IMG/VR virus record: IMGVR_UViG_3300031963_000026
Coordinates: 1-64,000 of that record
Reading direction: 5' to 3' (one strand)
DNA from: a virus
DNA: 64,000 nt
The notes beneath the pieces were generated by a model. That model was not told the origin of the DNA, made no database searches, and worked only from the letters and a program-made list of their open reading frames with translations. Below are positions 46,880-55,217 of this stretch, piece by piece (position 1 is the first letter of the stretch; every line of letters starts with the position of its first letter). The position numbers were made by a program, and so were the translations under genes.

Positions 46880-47490
46880 AAATTATATCTTAAAACATAA
46901 TCATAATTAACAAATCTGTTTTCAATATCACTGTGAGATGGTGTTTGAGTAGTTAAGTTCTTAATACTCGAGTATGTATTTAATTCGTTTTGAAGTTTTG
47001 CTAAAATTAAATCAACATGATCTTTTTCATTGGTTATCTTATCATAAATGATACCAAAATTTTTAGTTGAGAATCCTATACAGTGTGTTGTAACGGTGCT
47101 ATATGTTCTAATAACGTGACTATTTATTTTTTCAAATCGGTGTTCTGGTTTAGAAAAATGGTTACCCCCAAAATAAATCAAATCATAATCTGAAGGTATT
47201 TCTCTTAAATAGATTTCAACTTCCTCCTGAAAGTTGTCATTAAACTCACAATCATCTTCAATTAACAAAAAATTATTACATCCACTGTTTTTAATAATAT
47301 TAAATATTTTTATATATGTTTGTCTTAATCCTTCCCAACCTGTTTGACCTATACTATATCCATCAACCGCGGTAAATATTTCATATTTTGATAGATTAAT
47401 TCTATCTAAATTACTAATAACTTTTTCTAATCTATCTGGTCTTCTTTCAAGATTGATTATAAAAATTTTATCAAAAAAACTATCAATCAT
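46873..47490 (-). CDS. Family 25-type glycosyltransferase
   Basis: 205 aa from MIDSFFDKIFIINLERRPDR; an upstream TTG is unlikely. IFIINLERRPDRLEKV, TAVDGYSIGQTGWEGLRQTY and NNFLLIEDDCEFNDNF (E-D-D metal motif) match GT25, known for LPS galactosyl transfer. THCIGFSTKNFGIIYDKI corresponds to the family's acceptor region. It might modify host surface glycans or glycosylate virion proteins or modified DNA. Confidence 0.85.
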   Translation of the reverse strand: MIDSFFDKIFIINLERRPDRLEKVISNLDRINLSKYEIFTAVDGYSIGQTGWEGLRQTYIKIFNIIKNSGCNNFLLIEDDCEFNDNFQEEVEIYLREIPSDYDLIYFGGNHFSKPEHRFEKINSHVIRTYSTVTTHCIGFSTKNFGIIYDKITNEKDHVDLILAKLQNELNTYSSIKNLTTQTPSHSDIENRFVNYDYVLRYNFL

Positions 47491-47648
47491 TTGTAACAAT
47501 TTTTATACGGACGACAACTTGCCTTCTGACTAAAACCCATCTTATTACAAGGTGTGCTCTTACAATAAGATTTACTCATCTTACGAGGTTTTTTAAATTC
47601 TTTTTCCTCTATATATTTTTTCAGAACTTCTTTTATAATTTCTTTCAT
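47487..47648 (-). CDS. 53-residue cysteine-containing protein
   Basis: From MKEIIKEVLKKYIEEKEFKK; the longer frame upstream crosses the promoter box. The second half SKSYCKSTPCNKMGFSQKAS and CRPYKNCYK has four regularly spaced cysteines, a pattern I associate with small marine myophage proteins. Possibly metal binding. It ends in an overlap with the glycosyltransferase start. Confidence 0.72.
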   Translation of the reverse strand: MKEIIKEVLKKYIEEKEFKKPRKMSKSYCKSTPCNKMGFSQKASCRPYKNCYK

Positions 47649-47652
47649 ACTA

Positions 47653-47659
47653 ATAAATA
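47653..47659 (-). promoter_or_regulatory. Putative late promoter box in divergent gap
   Basis: TATTTAT, 4 nt upstream of the 53-residue gene and inside a 16-bp gap between divergent start codons. Confidence 0.45.
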
Positions 47660-47664
47660 TTAAT

Positions 47665-47814
47665 ATGGAAACGAAAAAAACTTGTACCACTTGTAAGCAA
47701 AAAGGCGGATACACAAAACAAAACAAAATATTCCTATGGTCAGGATTTTTTATGTTGTTAATCTTAGGTTACGGTCTTTACTCATTGGTAACTGATATCA
47801 TATCTCTCTTTTGA
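47665..47814 (+). CDS. 49-residue membrane protein with CTTC motif
   Basis: METKKTCTTCKQKGGYTKQN, then one hydrophobic helix (IFLWSGFFMLLILGYGLYSL). The N-terminal CxxC could bind zinc or form a disulphide. Convergent with, and overlapping by 17 nt, the dnaJ-like gene. Confidence 0.68.
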   Translation: METKKTCTTCKQKGGYTKQNKIFLWSGFFMLLILGYGLYSLVTDIISLF

Positions 47815-48715
47815 ATTTAACAACACATTCAACATAAAGATCACCTAATCCAGGTGATTTAAAACCTTTATGTTTAACCCTTAAAGGTTTCGTAGTATCA
47901 AACGTATCAGGCATCGTAATTGATAATTCACCATCAGGATGTGGTATTGTAAATTTATCTTGAGTTAATGATTCTAAATCAAATTCTTTTCTAAACACTA
48001 AATCAATATCACTCTTTGAAAATCCATCCTGATCCAAAATTTCAACTTTAAGTAATAAGTTACCATATATTCCATTTGAAAAATCACCCAATCCCGTCAT
48101 TCTAATAAATTGACCCGAATCAATTCCAACTGGAATTTCAAACTTAACTACTTTTATTTCTTGTTTAACAGCTCTACCCGAACAAGATGAACATGGTTTG
48201 ATAATAATTCTTCCTCTACCTCCACAAGAAGGACAAGTTTGTCTTATTGTTTGTTGAAAGAATCCACCACCAATTGTTTGTACGAAAAATCCTTGCCCTT
48301 GACAGGTTCCACACGTTTCAGTGTCACCACCGGTTGAATTACAAGATGAACATTCAATATTACGTTGGTATTTAACTTCAATAGTCTTTCCCTTATAAGA
48401 GTCAATTACCCCAATACCGACATCGATTACTTTGTCAGGTACTTGAGGTTGTTTTGGACCTCTATTAAACATTTGATCAAAGAAATCATCAAATCCTCCA
48501 AACCCATTAAAACCACCATTCTTCTCCATTTCCCATTTCTGTTTTTTCTGAGGATCGGTCAATACATCATATGCTTCAGCAATCTCTTTAAATTGATCGG
48601 CACCGTCAGGATTAATGTCTGGATGATATTTTTTTGATAAATTTCTATACGCTTTCTTTATATCTTCTTCAGATGCGTTATTATTTATTCCAAGTATGTT
48701 ATAATAATCTTTCAT
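47798..48715 (-). CDS. dnaJ: DnaJ-type co-chaperone
   Basis: 305 aa. Residues 1-65 are a J domain (KDYYNILGINNNASEEDIKK, YHPDIN with the HPD motif). A G/F-rich stretch follows (NGGFNGFGGFDDFFDQMFNR), then a zinc-binding domain with CxxCxGxG-type repeats (ECSSCNSTGG, TCGTCQGQG, TCPSCGGRG, PCSSCSGRA) and the substrate-binding C-terminal domain. It stimulates DnaK ATPase. About 70 aa shorter than bacterial DnaJ, lacking the dimerisation tail. Confidence 0.95.
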   Translation of the reverse strand: MKDYYNILGINNNASEEDIKKAYRNLSKKYHPDINPDGADQFKEIAEAYDVLTDPQKKQKWEMEKNGGFNGFGGFDDFFDQMFNRGPKQPQVPDKVIDVGIGVIDSYKGKTIEVKYQRNIECSSCNSTGGDTETCGTCQGQGFFVQTIGGGFFQQTIRQTCPSCGGRGRIIIKPCSSCSGRAVKQEIKVVKFEIPVGIDSGQFIRMTGLGDFSNGIYGNLLLKVEILDQDGFSKSDIDLVFRKEFDLESLTQDKFTIPHPDGELSITMPDTFDTTKPLRVKHKGFKSPGLGDLYVECVVKFKREI

Positions 48716-49352
48716 GAACTATCACGTTGTTTTATTCAAAAATAAAAAAAGAAAAAAAATTCTCAAGTCGTTTGTGACAACAAAGCGCGCAAATGAGTTT
48801 TTTAATAGATTGATTGAAGAATCTGATTCTGTCATATTTGATATGCAAACTGAAAATGGTAAGTCTTGTAAATTTGAAATAGGTATTATTCAAAAGGGTA
48901 AATTTTTATTTGATAATTACACAACAGATGAACTAGGTAGAAATATAAAAATAGAATTAGAAAATCAAGATTTTACTTTATTAAAAATTAAACCATATAA
49001 GGTTGAAGAAGGTCTTTTTGATCCTAAAACAAAAAATAGGATCTCGGTTCCTTATTTTCTAAAAACTTATTTATCTAAAGATGGTTTGAAAATGATATCC
49101 AAAGTAAATAATAGAATTGTATATCAAAAAGATGATGAGATTAAACTTTTTTCATTAAAAAGTGAATCTGACGCAGATAGATTTATTGAATCCCTTCAAT
49201 TAAGGTTTTCGGTTCAAAAAAGAAGTGATGTTCTTTTTGTTAAAGACGTATCAACCGCTCAAAGACAATATTTATATAATTTGTTGGAGGAAGCAGGATT
49301 TGACAGACAATATCTATACCGGAAATTTACAACTCATCCAGCAAGTAAATAA
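48714..49352 (+). CDS. Protein of unknown function
   Basis: 212 aa (MNYHVVLFKNKKRKKILKSF start). Basic, strand-rich; KVEEGLFDPKTKNRISVPYF central. I have no family for it. Its ATG overlaps the divergent dnaJ ATG in the tetranucleotide CATG, so each gene's promoter must lie in the other's coding region. Confidence 0.75.
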   Translation: MNYHVVLFKNKKRKKILKSFVTTKRANEFFNRLIEESDSVIFDMQTENGKSCKFEIGIIQKGKFLFDNYTTDELGRNIKIELENQDFTLLKIKPYKVEEGLFDPKTKNRISVPYFLKTYLSKDGLKMISKVNNRIVYQKDDEIKLFSLKSESDADRFIESLQLRFSVQKRSDVLFVKDVSTAQRQYLYNLLEEAGFDRQYLYRKFTTHPASK

Positions 49353-49548
49353 ACTCAGTTCCTGACACATCAATTTTAAAACTCTTAGCATCTTTATTCA
49401 ATTCCTTGAACTTAGTACCCATCGTATGAAATTCCATTTCGGGTAATTCAAATATTACTGTAGTTTTTCCTAAATATAATCCTTGTGCAAGTTCAGCAAT
49501 CTGCGCTAGTGTGGTTAAATATTTATCACTCTCTTCAATCTCTGCCAT
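49327..49548 (-). CDS. Small protein of unknown function
   Basis: 73 aa (MAEIEESDKYLTTLAQIAEL start). Helical then strand-rich. Last gene of a three-gene unit, overlapping the next by 34 nt and the convergent gene by 26 nt. Confidence 0.7.
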   Translation of the reverse strand: MAEIEESDKYLTTLAQIAELAQGLYLGKTTVIFELPEMEFHTMGTKFKELNKDAKSFKIDVSGTEFIYLLDEL

Positions 49549-49706
49549 AATGTTAGTTTTTCAGGTTTTGGTATCAATTCATCTTTAGTAATACCCTTTA
49601 AACTTCTTATTAATTTTTGTTTTTCATTGTCTAAATCTCTATGAAAAATTTTAAGGTCACTCTCTAACCCATCTAATTCTTCCTCAATTTCACTTTTCGG
49701 TTTCAT
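49515..49706 (-). CDS. Small coiled-coil protein
   Basis: 63 aa from MKPKSEIEEELDGLESDLKI; an upstream TTG is less likely. A heptad-like charged helix (EIEEELDGLESDLKIFHRDL) is followed by a basic end. Overlaps both neighbours. Confidence 0.7.
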   Translation of the reverse strand: MKPKSEIEEELDGLESDLKIFHRDLDNEKQKLIRSLKGITKDELIPKPEKLTLWQRLKRVINI

Positions 49707-50094
49707 CCTCAGTAACTGTTTCAAGTTTTAATTCTTTCTCAACATCCATCTTCAATTTCATGAGATCATCCAAAGAACTTTTTTCAAAAATCTTCTTTAA
49801 TTCTTTTACTTTATCATTAAATAGTTTCTCTTTAGCTTCTTTATCCAAATTGTATTTAATGATCCTTTTAATCCCATCAATGGTTTTTGTAAGATTCTCT
49901 TCATTTGGCTCACAAACAAATGATACAATGATCTTATCATCAACCTCATTCTGAGTATATTGCAATTCTTTTAATAAGGTCTCGGTAAATACCCAATTCT
50001 CGGGAAAGGTCAAATCAAAAGATATGTATGTTTTAATCTTACGAACACTATGTAAGTAAGGGAAAATTAATTTTATAATTTCAATGAATTTCAT
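49690..50094 (-). CDS. Helical protein of unknown function
   Basis: 134 aa from MKFIEIIKLIFPYLHSVRKI. Strand-rich first half and a long charged helix (NLDKEAKEKLFNDKVKELKK). No family recognised. First of the three overlapping genes. Confidence 0.72.
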   Translation of the reverse strand: MKFIEIIKLIFPYLHSVRKIKTYISFDLTFPENWVFTETLLKELQYTQNEVDDKIIVSFVCEPNEENLTKTIDGIKRIIKYNLDKEAKEKLFNDKVKELKKIFEKSSLDDLMKLKMDVEKELKLETVTEDETEK

Positions 50095-50115
50095 AGCTTT
50101 ATTAAATAAGTTATT

Positions 50116-50316
50116 ATGTATGATAAGCAAATACCATTAAGTAATAGTTCCCTCTTACTTAACTCCATTTTAATTGGATTAATACTTAAGAGAGAACTAA
50201 TAAACTTAACGACTGTCCTCAAAAAGACAATTGATGAAAAGTTAAATAAAAAAAGAAATATGGTTGATAACTCAATCATTCTCTTGTTTTTTGTGATCCA
50301 AAATTTCACCACGTAG
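50116..50316 (+). CDS. Doubtful small plus-strand protein
   Basis: 66 aa (MYDKQIPLSNSSLLLNSILI start). It fills the gap between two minus-strand genes and would overlap the histone-like gene by 45 nt on the opposite strand. No motif or clear promoter; kept only because the gap otherwise holds nothing. Confidence 0.3.
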   Translation: MYDKQIPLSNSSLLLNSILIGLILKRELINLTTVLKKTIDEKLNKKRNMVDNSIILLFFVIQNFTT

Positions 50317-50451
50317 GGTCTGCAAAAGACTTTTCATGTCTTGACATGTTTTTCTAGCTCTTGTTCCTGCGCTTTTGTTTCCACCGAAAAATTTACCGGT
50401 GTCGGTTGATAGAGTCTCCATCAACGCTTTTAATTGTTCTAATGTTTCCAT
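50272..50451 (-). CDS. Histone H1-like DNA-binding protein
   Basis: 59 aa: METLEQLKALMETLSTDTGK, then FFGGNKSAGTRARKTCQDMK and SLLQTLRGEILDHKK. It matches the Bacteroidota histone-H1-like pattern (FxxLKxLxxxLxxDxxKFxxxxNKxAGTRxRKxxQDxKxLxQxxRxEIxxxK). In hosts such proteins bind and compact DNA. In the phage it could bind host or phage DNA. Confidence 0.82.
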   Translation of the reverse strand: METLEQLKALMETLSTDTGKFFGGNKSAGTRARKTCQDMKSLLQTLRGEILDHKKQEND

Positions 50452-50502
50452 ACATTTAATTTTAATACAAAAAATTTAAGTTTTCAATAGGTATTGTAAA
50501 TA

Positions 50503-50988
50503 CTATTGTTTATTAATTAAAAGATTTTTATCTATGCTCTTATATAATTCGGTCAGCATATCCAAATCAGACTTGGTAAATGGTTTCCTGTCGTCAAATA
50601 ATTGGATAAAAAACTTTCTCAGCCCATCCACAACTTTTTGGTTTTTCTGTTTATAAAAAATCTCCGTAAAGAAATTTTTGAGAAACACTTTATGCTCCCC
50701 ATCTTCACTTATGTGAATATTTTCTTTTTCAAAGTTTTCCAAGATTTTTTTCCAACACCAATCAAAATGATTACTCTGCTCCTCGTTTGTTAATAATACC
50801 TTTGTTTCGTTGTTTTTATCCCTCTCACCCCCTAAATAAGTAGTTTCAATAATATCTGTTAAGCCAACACATAAATCACAAAATAACTCTCTCTTCTCAG
50901 AAATCATATTATTGATCCTGAACCATGTATCCACATCATCATTATTTAATGGTGTTGCCACCCAAGAAAAAAAATTCCCCATATCCAT
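50503..50988 (-). CDS. Protein of unknown function
   Basis: 161 aa. Two starts are possible (MDMGNFFSW or MGNFFSW). Both ATGs lie within a perfect hairpin followed by a T-run that encodes Asn-Phe-Phe-Ser. Body helical with NHFDWCWKKILENFEKENIH. No family recognised. Confidence 0.78.
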   Translation of the reverse strand: MDMGNFFSWVATPLNNDDVDTWFRINNMISEKRELFCDLCVGLTDIIETTYLGGERDKNNETKVLLTNEEQSNHFDWCWKKILENFEKENIHISEDGEHKVFLKNFFTEIFYKQKNQKVVDGLRKFFIQLFDDRKPFTKSDLDMLTELYKSIDKNLLINKQ

Positions 50989-50999
50989 ATATGGGGAAT
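50968..50999 (-). terminator. Terminator hairpin with the next gene's start codon in its loop
   Basis: In minus orientation an 11-bp perfect stem ATTCCCCATAT / ATATGGGGAAT with loop ATGG is followed by TTTTTTTC. It can terminate the 51028-51945 transcript and simultaneously sequesters the ATG of the 50503-50988 gene. Confidence 0.75.
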
Positions 51000-51027
51000 A
51001 ATAATAATAATATTAAATTTTTGTATA

Positions 51028-51945
51028 TTATTGTGTTTTTTGATTGTATGATATTAATTTAGAGATTTTACTTAACTCTTCATTAATAACCATATTTTTC
51101 TTTTCTTCACTCTCTTTAACATTCAAATCTTTGAACATATTGTTAAGTTTCTTCGCCCCCTTAGATTCACCCGCATTATCTACCGGTTGTGTATATCTAT
51201 TATATGATCTATTTTTCTCAACACCGTAAAGGTTTTTCTTTCTCTTAGCATTAATCTTTTTACCAAATCCTGTATCAACAGCATTAGCATATTTAGCCGA
51301 ATTACCAGTTTTTGATGAACCTTCAAGATTTGCTGCTAACCAATCATCGTTAGGTTGGATTTCATCATACTGTAGGTTTTCCATACCGGGAGAATATGCA
51401 AAGTTCTCAATGTATTCTTCAACCGCACCCGATGGTGTATATGCTTTCTTAGTCATTTTACCTAACTCACCATTTCCCGCAGGAAACATAGTAGGATTCA
51501 TATCAAATTTACCCTTAGAACCATCTTTCAAATAGTCTTTCATTTTTTTCTCTAAATCCTTCATGTACTTCTTTGTTTCACCACCAGATTCTTTGTGAGC
51601 TCTCTTGTAGGTTACCAATCCGGGAGGATCTGATGCTTCATTAACCATCACCTCAATAAAATCAACCAATTCATTCTCACTCATTCTTAGAACGTTCTCT
51701 TCAACTTTCTTACAACCACAAGATTTATAATCAGAGTTATCTACATTTCTTAGTTTTTTTGTTTTACCATCAAACGTAAATTCGGTATCTCCTGCACATA
51801 TCGCCTTACATCTAGCACCTGTGAAAGCGTTACCTTCACCCATTTCTTCATGTTTTGACATGGTTTTTTTTGCCATTTTTACACTCTTATCCGCAATCTT
51901 TTCAGATAATTCACCTTTTAACATTTTATCAAAATAATTTCCCAT
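51028..51945 (-). CDS. Probable virion-associated protein with (L/I)xE sites
   Basis: 305 aa. MGNYFDKMLKGELSEKIADK has L-S-E near the start; RMSENELVDFIEVMVNEASD (residues ~95-115) resembles the tag subtype of 32946 and 57580. An N-terminal cysteine group (RCKAICAGDTEF, KSCGCKK) may bind zinc. The middle is Gly/Lys-rich (TMFPAGNGELGKMTKKAYTP). It lies next to a gene with the EATGAGSAGGY motif, so a structural or scaffold role is likely. Confidence 0.75.
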   Translation of the reverse strand: MGNYFDKMLKGELSEKIADKSVKMAKKTMSKHEEMGEGNAFTGARCKAICAGDTEFTFDGKTKKLRNVDNSDYKSCGCKKVEENVLRMSENELVDFIEVMVNEASDPPGLVTYKRAHKESGGETKKYMKDLEKKMKDYLKDGSKGKFDMNPTMFPAGNGELGKMTKKAYTPSGAVEEYIENFAYSPGMENLQYDEIQPNDDWLAANLEGSSKTGNSAKYANAVDTGFGKKINAKRKKNLYGVEKNRSYNRYTQPVDNAGESKGAKKLNNMFKDLNVKESEEKKNMVINEELSKISKLISYNQKTQ

Positions 51946-51959
51946 TTTACTTTTTATTT

Positions 51960-51966
51960 ATAAATA
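51960..51966 (-). promoter_or_regulatory. Putative late promoter box
   Basis: TATTTAT (GATATTTATAAATA), 14 nt upstream of the ATG at 51945. Confidence 0.5.
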
Positions 51967-52935
51967 TCATTTTTTATTGAAATGTTCATCAAATAATCTA
52001 TTAATTACTGATGGTGGTACTCCAATCTTATTACTAACACGATTTACCGTTTCCTTAATGTCACCGTCAATGATTTCCAAAGCATTAATATCACCTTGGT
52101 TACAATATGGGAACTTCTTACATTTCTCTTTTACTTTTACAAATTTACCACCAGGACCTCCGTACCTTGGAAACTTTTTGTCTTTTACCGCTCTTCCTTT
52201 ATATATGGAATCAGGACCTCCAATCTTCAAAGGATCCTTTACAAACCCTGGAAATGGTGCGTCGTATTGACCTGCCGATGAAGCACCTGTTGCCTCCTTA
52301 GTCTCAATTTTTTTTAACTTATCATAATACTTCGGGTCTTCGTATATATGATCCATCGCAATTTCCTTAGCCTTTGATTTATTATCGGTGTGTTCCATCT
52401 CGGTTTTAATACCTTTGGACAATTGTTTCTTAATATCAGTTAAGGGTATTCTATGTTTTTTTGCAAGATCTTCTAAGTTCTTATCATCAGCCTTACCACC
52501 TTTTAATATCTCACCTTCTTTAATGTCCTTTATAAACATATCTTGTTTCTTAAACGCAGCCCTATCCAAATAATCATACGCCTTATCACCATAAGCATCG
52601 TACAACCTTTGGAATATTAGTGCCGGGTTTTTTCTCATATACCTAATAACATCTTCAGGAACTTCTCTGTAATATTTTCCAAATACATTATCCAAATCAA
52701 TCTCTCTTGGTTGAATTGTTCTTTCAGAATCTTTCTTGAACTCCTCACCTTTGGTTTCTTTAGTCTCTTTTTTCATAGGACCGAACAAAGGACCAACATA
52801 TCCTCCTGCGGATCCCGCACCGGTAGCCTCAGTGTTTTCTATTTTTTTCAAAAAATCACTTTGTGCGTCTAATGATTTAGAACCTGATGGTAGTTCTCTA
52901 AAAGATTTCTTCATAGCGTCTGATAAACTTTTCAT
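51967..52935 (-). CDS. Probable virion-associated protein with duplicated EATGA(G/S)SAG motif
   Basis: 322 aa. ENTEATGAGSAGGYVGPLFG near residue 35 and IETKEATGASSAGQYDAPFP near residue 215 are two copies of a motif I have seen in large myophages of marine bacteria. KCKKFPYCNQGDINALEIID is a further conserved-looking segment, and the C-terminus is helix-turn-helix-like (NRVSNKIGVPPSVINRLFDE). Structural or regulatory role not settled. Confidence 0.75.
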   Translation of the reverse strand: MKSLSDAMKKSFRELPSGSKSLDAQSDFLKKIENTEATGAGSAGGYVGPLFGPMKKETKETKGEEFKKDSERTIQPREIDLDNVFGKYYREVPEDVIRYMRKNPALIFQRLYDAYGDKAYDYLDRAAFKKQDMFIKDIKEGEILKGGKADDKNLEDLAKKHRIPLTDIKKQLSKGIKTEMEHTDNKSKAKEIAMDHIYEDPKYYDKLKKIETKEATGASSAGQYDAPFPGFVKDPLKIGGPDSIYKGRAVKDKKFPRYGGPGGKFVKVKEKCKKFPYCNQGDINALEIIDGDIKETVNRVSNKIGVPPSVINRLFDEHFNKK

Positions 52936-52936
52936 A

Positions 52937-53182
52937 TTATGCGTTCTTTAATCTACTTTGCCAAACACTTCTTTGATTATACATTACACCATAAAATTCT
53001 GTGAAAAGTTTGACAATAGTTTCTTTCACTTCATCATTTAACTTACCCTTTTTCAATTCTTTAAGAATCTCTGCCATCAATTTTTCTTCGTATTGACGCA
53101 AAGTATTAGATCCAAGAAAATCTTTAATCTCTTTTCGGATCATAATTTCAATTTCTTTCTGTTCTGATGATGTAAATGCCAT
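52937..53182 (-). CDS. Small helical protein
   Basis: 81 aa, MAFTSSEQKEIEIMIRKEIK, DFLGSNTLRQYEEKLMAEIL. I recognise the motif from myophage genomes where it is annotated hypothetical. Probably virion-related from its position. It ends 2 nt before the next gene start. Confidence 0.78.
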   Translation of the reverse strand: MAFTSSEQKEIEIMIRKEIKDFLGSNTLRQYEEKLMAEILKELKKGKLNDEVKETIVKLFTEFYGVMYNQRSVWQSRLKNA

Positions 53183-53190
53183 ATATATAA

Positions 53191-54009
53191 TTACTTCAAT
53201 AATTCTTTTATTGACCTAATAGAATAACCAAAACTTAAACTAGGTCCCCAAGTTATCCCGAAAGAGTTAGCCGATCCCATATACCCAAACATAGGTCCAA
53301 ACCCAACATGTAGAGCCAAACCATTCTGAAATACTTTTTTTGGTGGATCAATTACCACAGAGTTTAACACAGGAATATCCAATAAATCCTTTTCAATTTT
53401 TTTATCTAAAATAACCTTACCGTCTTCGTATTTCAATGTATAAGGTGTTACCACAACTTTTTTAACTCCTTTATCCTCAATTGTTGCCATACTCAAACCA
53501 AATGTGAATTTTTCATCTAACTTTGTAGATTTCCCATTGTATTTTGGATATAACCCTAATGAATATTTTTCGGAATATGTGGTGTCATTAATTTTAATAG
53601 TTTTACTTTCAAAAAGAACATAAGTTTCTGAACCAATACTCCTAACGTCATTAGTATCTGAAAAATAAATTCTATACGTGGAATCATTAACTTTTTCAAT
53701 TTGTGACCCAATATCAAAACTGTGTTCGTATTTTGGTGTTAGATAAGTAACTGTTGTAATTGTCTTACCCGGTAACTCTTTTATTATTGTTCTAAAATTA
53801 ACATCTTGTTTTTCAGCTTCTTCTTTTGTTAATTGGAATGAAACCTTTTCATACTTACCCTTATAATACTTCACAGTATCAGTCATTGCAAGTTCGTTCT
53901 GATGTGCTTTTTGTTCTAAATAATCTTTGTCTTGACAGGATTTCAAGTTAGTAATGACTAAAAAAACTATTACACCTAACAAAATTAAATTTAATATCTT
54001 ATTCTTCAT
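53191..54009 (-). CDS. Membrane-anchored protein, possible spanin-like
   Basis: 272 aa. The N-terminal helix (ILNLILLGVIVFLVITNLKS) ends at a Cys, so it is either a signal anchor or lipoprotein. A charged coil follows, then a beta-rich domain with HVGFGPMFGYMGSANSFGIT and GPSLSFGYSIRS at the end, typical of outer-membrane-contacting repeats. It may bridge the envelope. No family recognised with certainty. Confidence 0.7.
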   Translation of the reverse strand: MKNKILNLILLGVIVFLVITNLKSCQDKDYLEQKAHQNELAMTDTVKYYKGKYEKVSFQLTKEEAEKQDVNFRTIIKELPGKTITTVTYLTPKYEHSFDIGSQIEKVNDSTYRIYFSDTNDVRSIGSETYVLFESKTIKINDTTYSEKYSLGLYPKYNGKSTKLDEKFTFGLSMATIEDKGVKKVVVTPYTLKYEDGKVILDKKIEKDLLDIPVLNSVVIDPPKKVFQNGLALHVGFGPMFGYMGSANSFGITWGPSLSFGYSIRSIKELLK

Positions 54010-54631
54010 CTTCAGGAAATGTTAAAGTTTTCTTTCTAACAGCTAATACTTTAGCCCATTTAGTTTTGAATTTTTGATAATAACTTTGAATTTGCTCAAT
54101 AAATTTAACAAAATCATAATCAACCTTAATCATGGTACCATTAACATAAACACCGTTTGATTCACCAATACTGTAGAAAAATTCCAAATCTTTATCAATG
54201 ATATGTCCTGACCATTCAACCGTGCTCCCATAGATATTCAATGGATAAAAATCAACAAATTCAGAAACTTCAGATGTAAATTCGTCCATAGTTTCTTGAA
54301 ATGCTGATTTGTCCTCAGTTGTTAATTGTAAATCCTTACTGTCTTTTCCATGAACTACGATAACACCACCCGAAACTCTATACGCTTGTTGTTTATCTTT
54401 TTTTACCGGAGCATCATCACTAACCTTATCTTCAATTGATTTTGCAATGTTGGGTCTTTTATCCGAGATAGCATTTGTACCCGCAGTTTCTCCCTCAAAT
54501 GAAGAATCCTGTTCCAAAATTATTTGTGAAAATAATTTATTCTCATTCAATTGACCATACTTACGGTCACTCATCATCTTTGACGACACCTTCAATAGGT
54601 TTTTCATTTCGTCGTATTCGTTTCTTTTCAT
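53999..54631 (-). CDS. Probable virion-associated protein of unknown function
   Basis: 210 aa from MKRNEYDEMKNLLKVSSKMM. Contains IILEQDSSFEGETAGTNAIS (I-L-E) and a C-terminal strand-rich region YPLNIYGSTVEWSGHIIDKD. It overlaps the amidase-like gene by 65 nt in another frame. Function unknown. Confidence 0.72.
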   Translation of the reverse strand: MKRNEYDEMKNLLKVSSKMMSDRKYGQLNENKLFSQIILEQDSSFEGETAGTNAISDKRPNIAKSIEDKVSDDAPVKKDKQQAYRVSGGVIVVHGKDSKDLQLTTEDKSAFQETMDEFTSEVSEFVDFYPLNIYGSTVEWSGHIIDKDLEFFYSIGESNGVYVNGTMIKVDYDFVKFIEQIQSYYQKFKTKWAKVLAVRKKTLTFPEDEE

Positions 54632-55217
54632 ATAGTAATTCGTTAAATCTATCAAAATCAAATGCCGGATTCACGTCAGTGTATCTCTCCGAAAAATTAC
54701 TCCTTGAAACAATACCTTCGTATTTCTCAACCCCTGTAACCTTTACGTTGTGACCCACACATCGGTTATTTATTTGTTGGGTTTTAAATATCTCTTGACA
54801 CAATTTAGACAATGAAACATATTGTTCATCCGTATAATTTTGCCAAAAAATACAATCCCTCCACTTCCGTTCAAAGACCTTTTCCTTATAAATACTTCCA
54901 ATCCAGTTAATGTGATGTGAAGTAAGTGGTAACCTATCCAACCAACCTAAATTTTCTAATGCAATTACGATACCACAGTAATCCTCGGTTAAGTCAAATG
55001 ATAGATCAGACCCCTCACTATCCTCTAATAATTGAAATACCTCACCATCCTGTTTTACAAGATAATGAGGTATTTTAGAATTCTTTTTGTTCAACCTGAA
55101 TTCAACACTTTTGATATATTCATCAAAATGTCTTTTAGTGTCAATCAATATAATTCTCTTCTTAACATCTTCTGTGGGTATTCCATTTGATGATAAAGTT
55201 TTATTGATTTTGACCAT
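54567..55217 (-). CDS. Amidase_2-like protein, probably degenerate
   Basis: 216 aa. PHYLVKQDGEVFQLLEDSEG and FDLTEDYCGIVIALENLGWL correspond to core strands of N-acetylmuramoyl-L-alanine amidases, and CVGHNVKVTGVEKYEGIVSR with DVNPAFDFDRF to their C-terminal zinc region. The first zinc His (normally I-V-I-H-H-T) is not visible (IILIDTKRH instead). It may therefore be a structural, non-catalytic relative. Confidence 0.6.
   Translation of the reverse strand: MVKINKTLSSNGIPTEDVKKRIILIDTKRHFDEYIKSVEFRLNKKNSKIPHYLVKQDGEVFQLLEDSEGSDLSFDLTEDYCGIVIALENLGWLDRLPLTSHHINWIGSIYKEKVFERKWRDCIFWQNYTDEQYVSLSKLCQEIFKTQQINNRCVGHNVKVTGVEKYEGIVSRSNFSERYTDVNPAFDFDRFNELLYEKKRIRRNEKPIEGVVKDDE

Noticed and set aside
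50091-50312. 73-codon minus-strand hydrophobic frame
   Set aside because: It overlaps the histone-H1-like gene and the 49690 gene start and has no start context.
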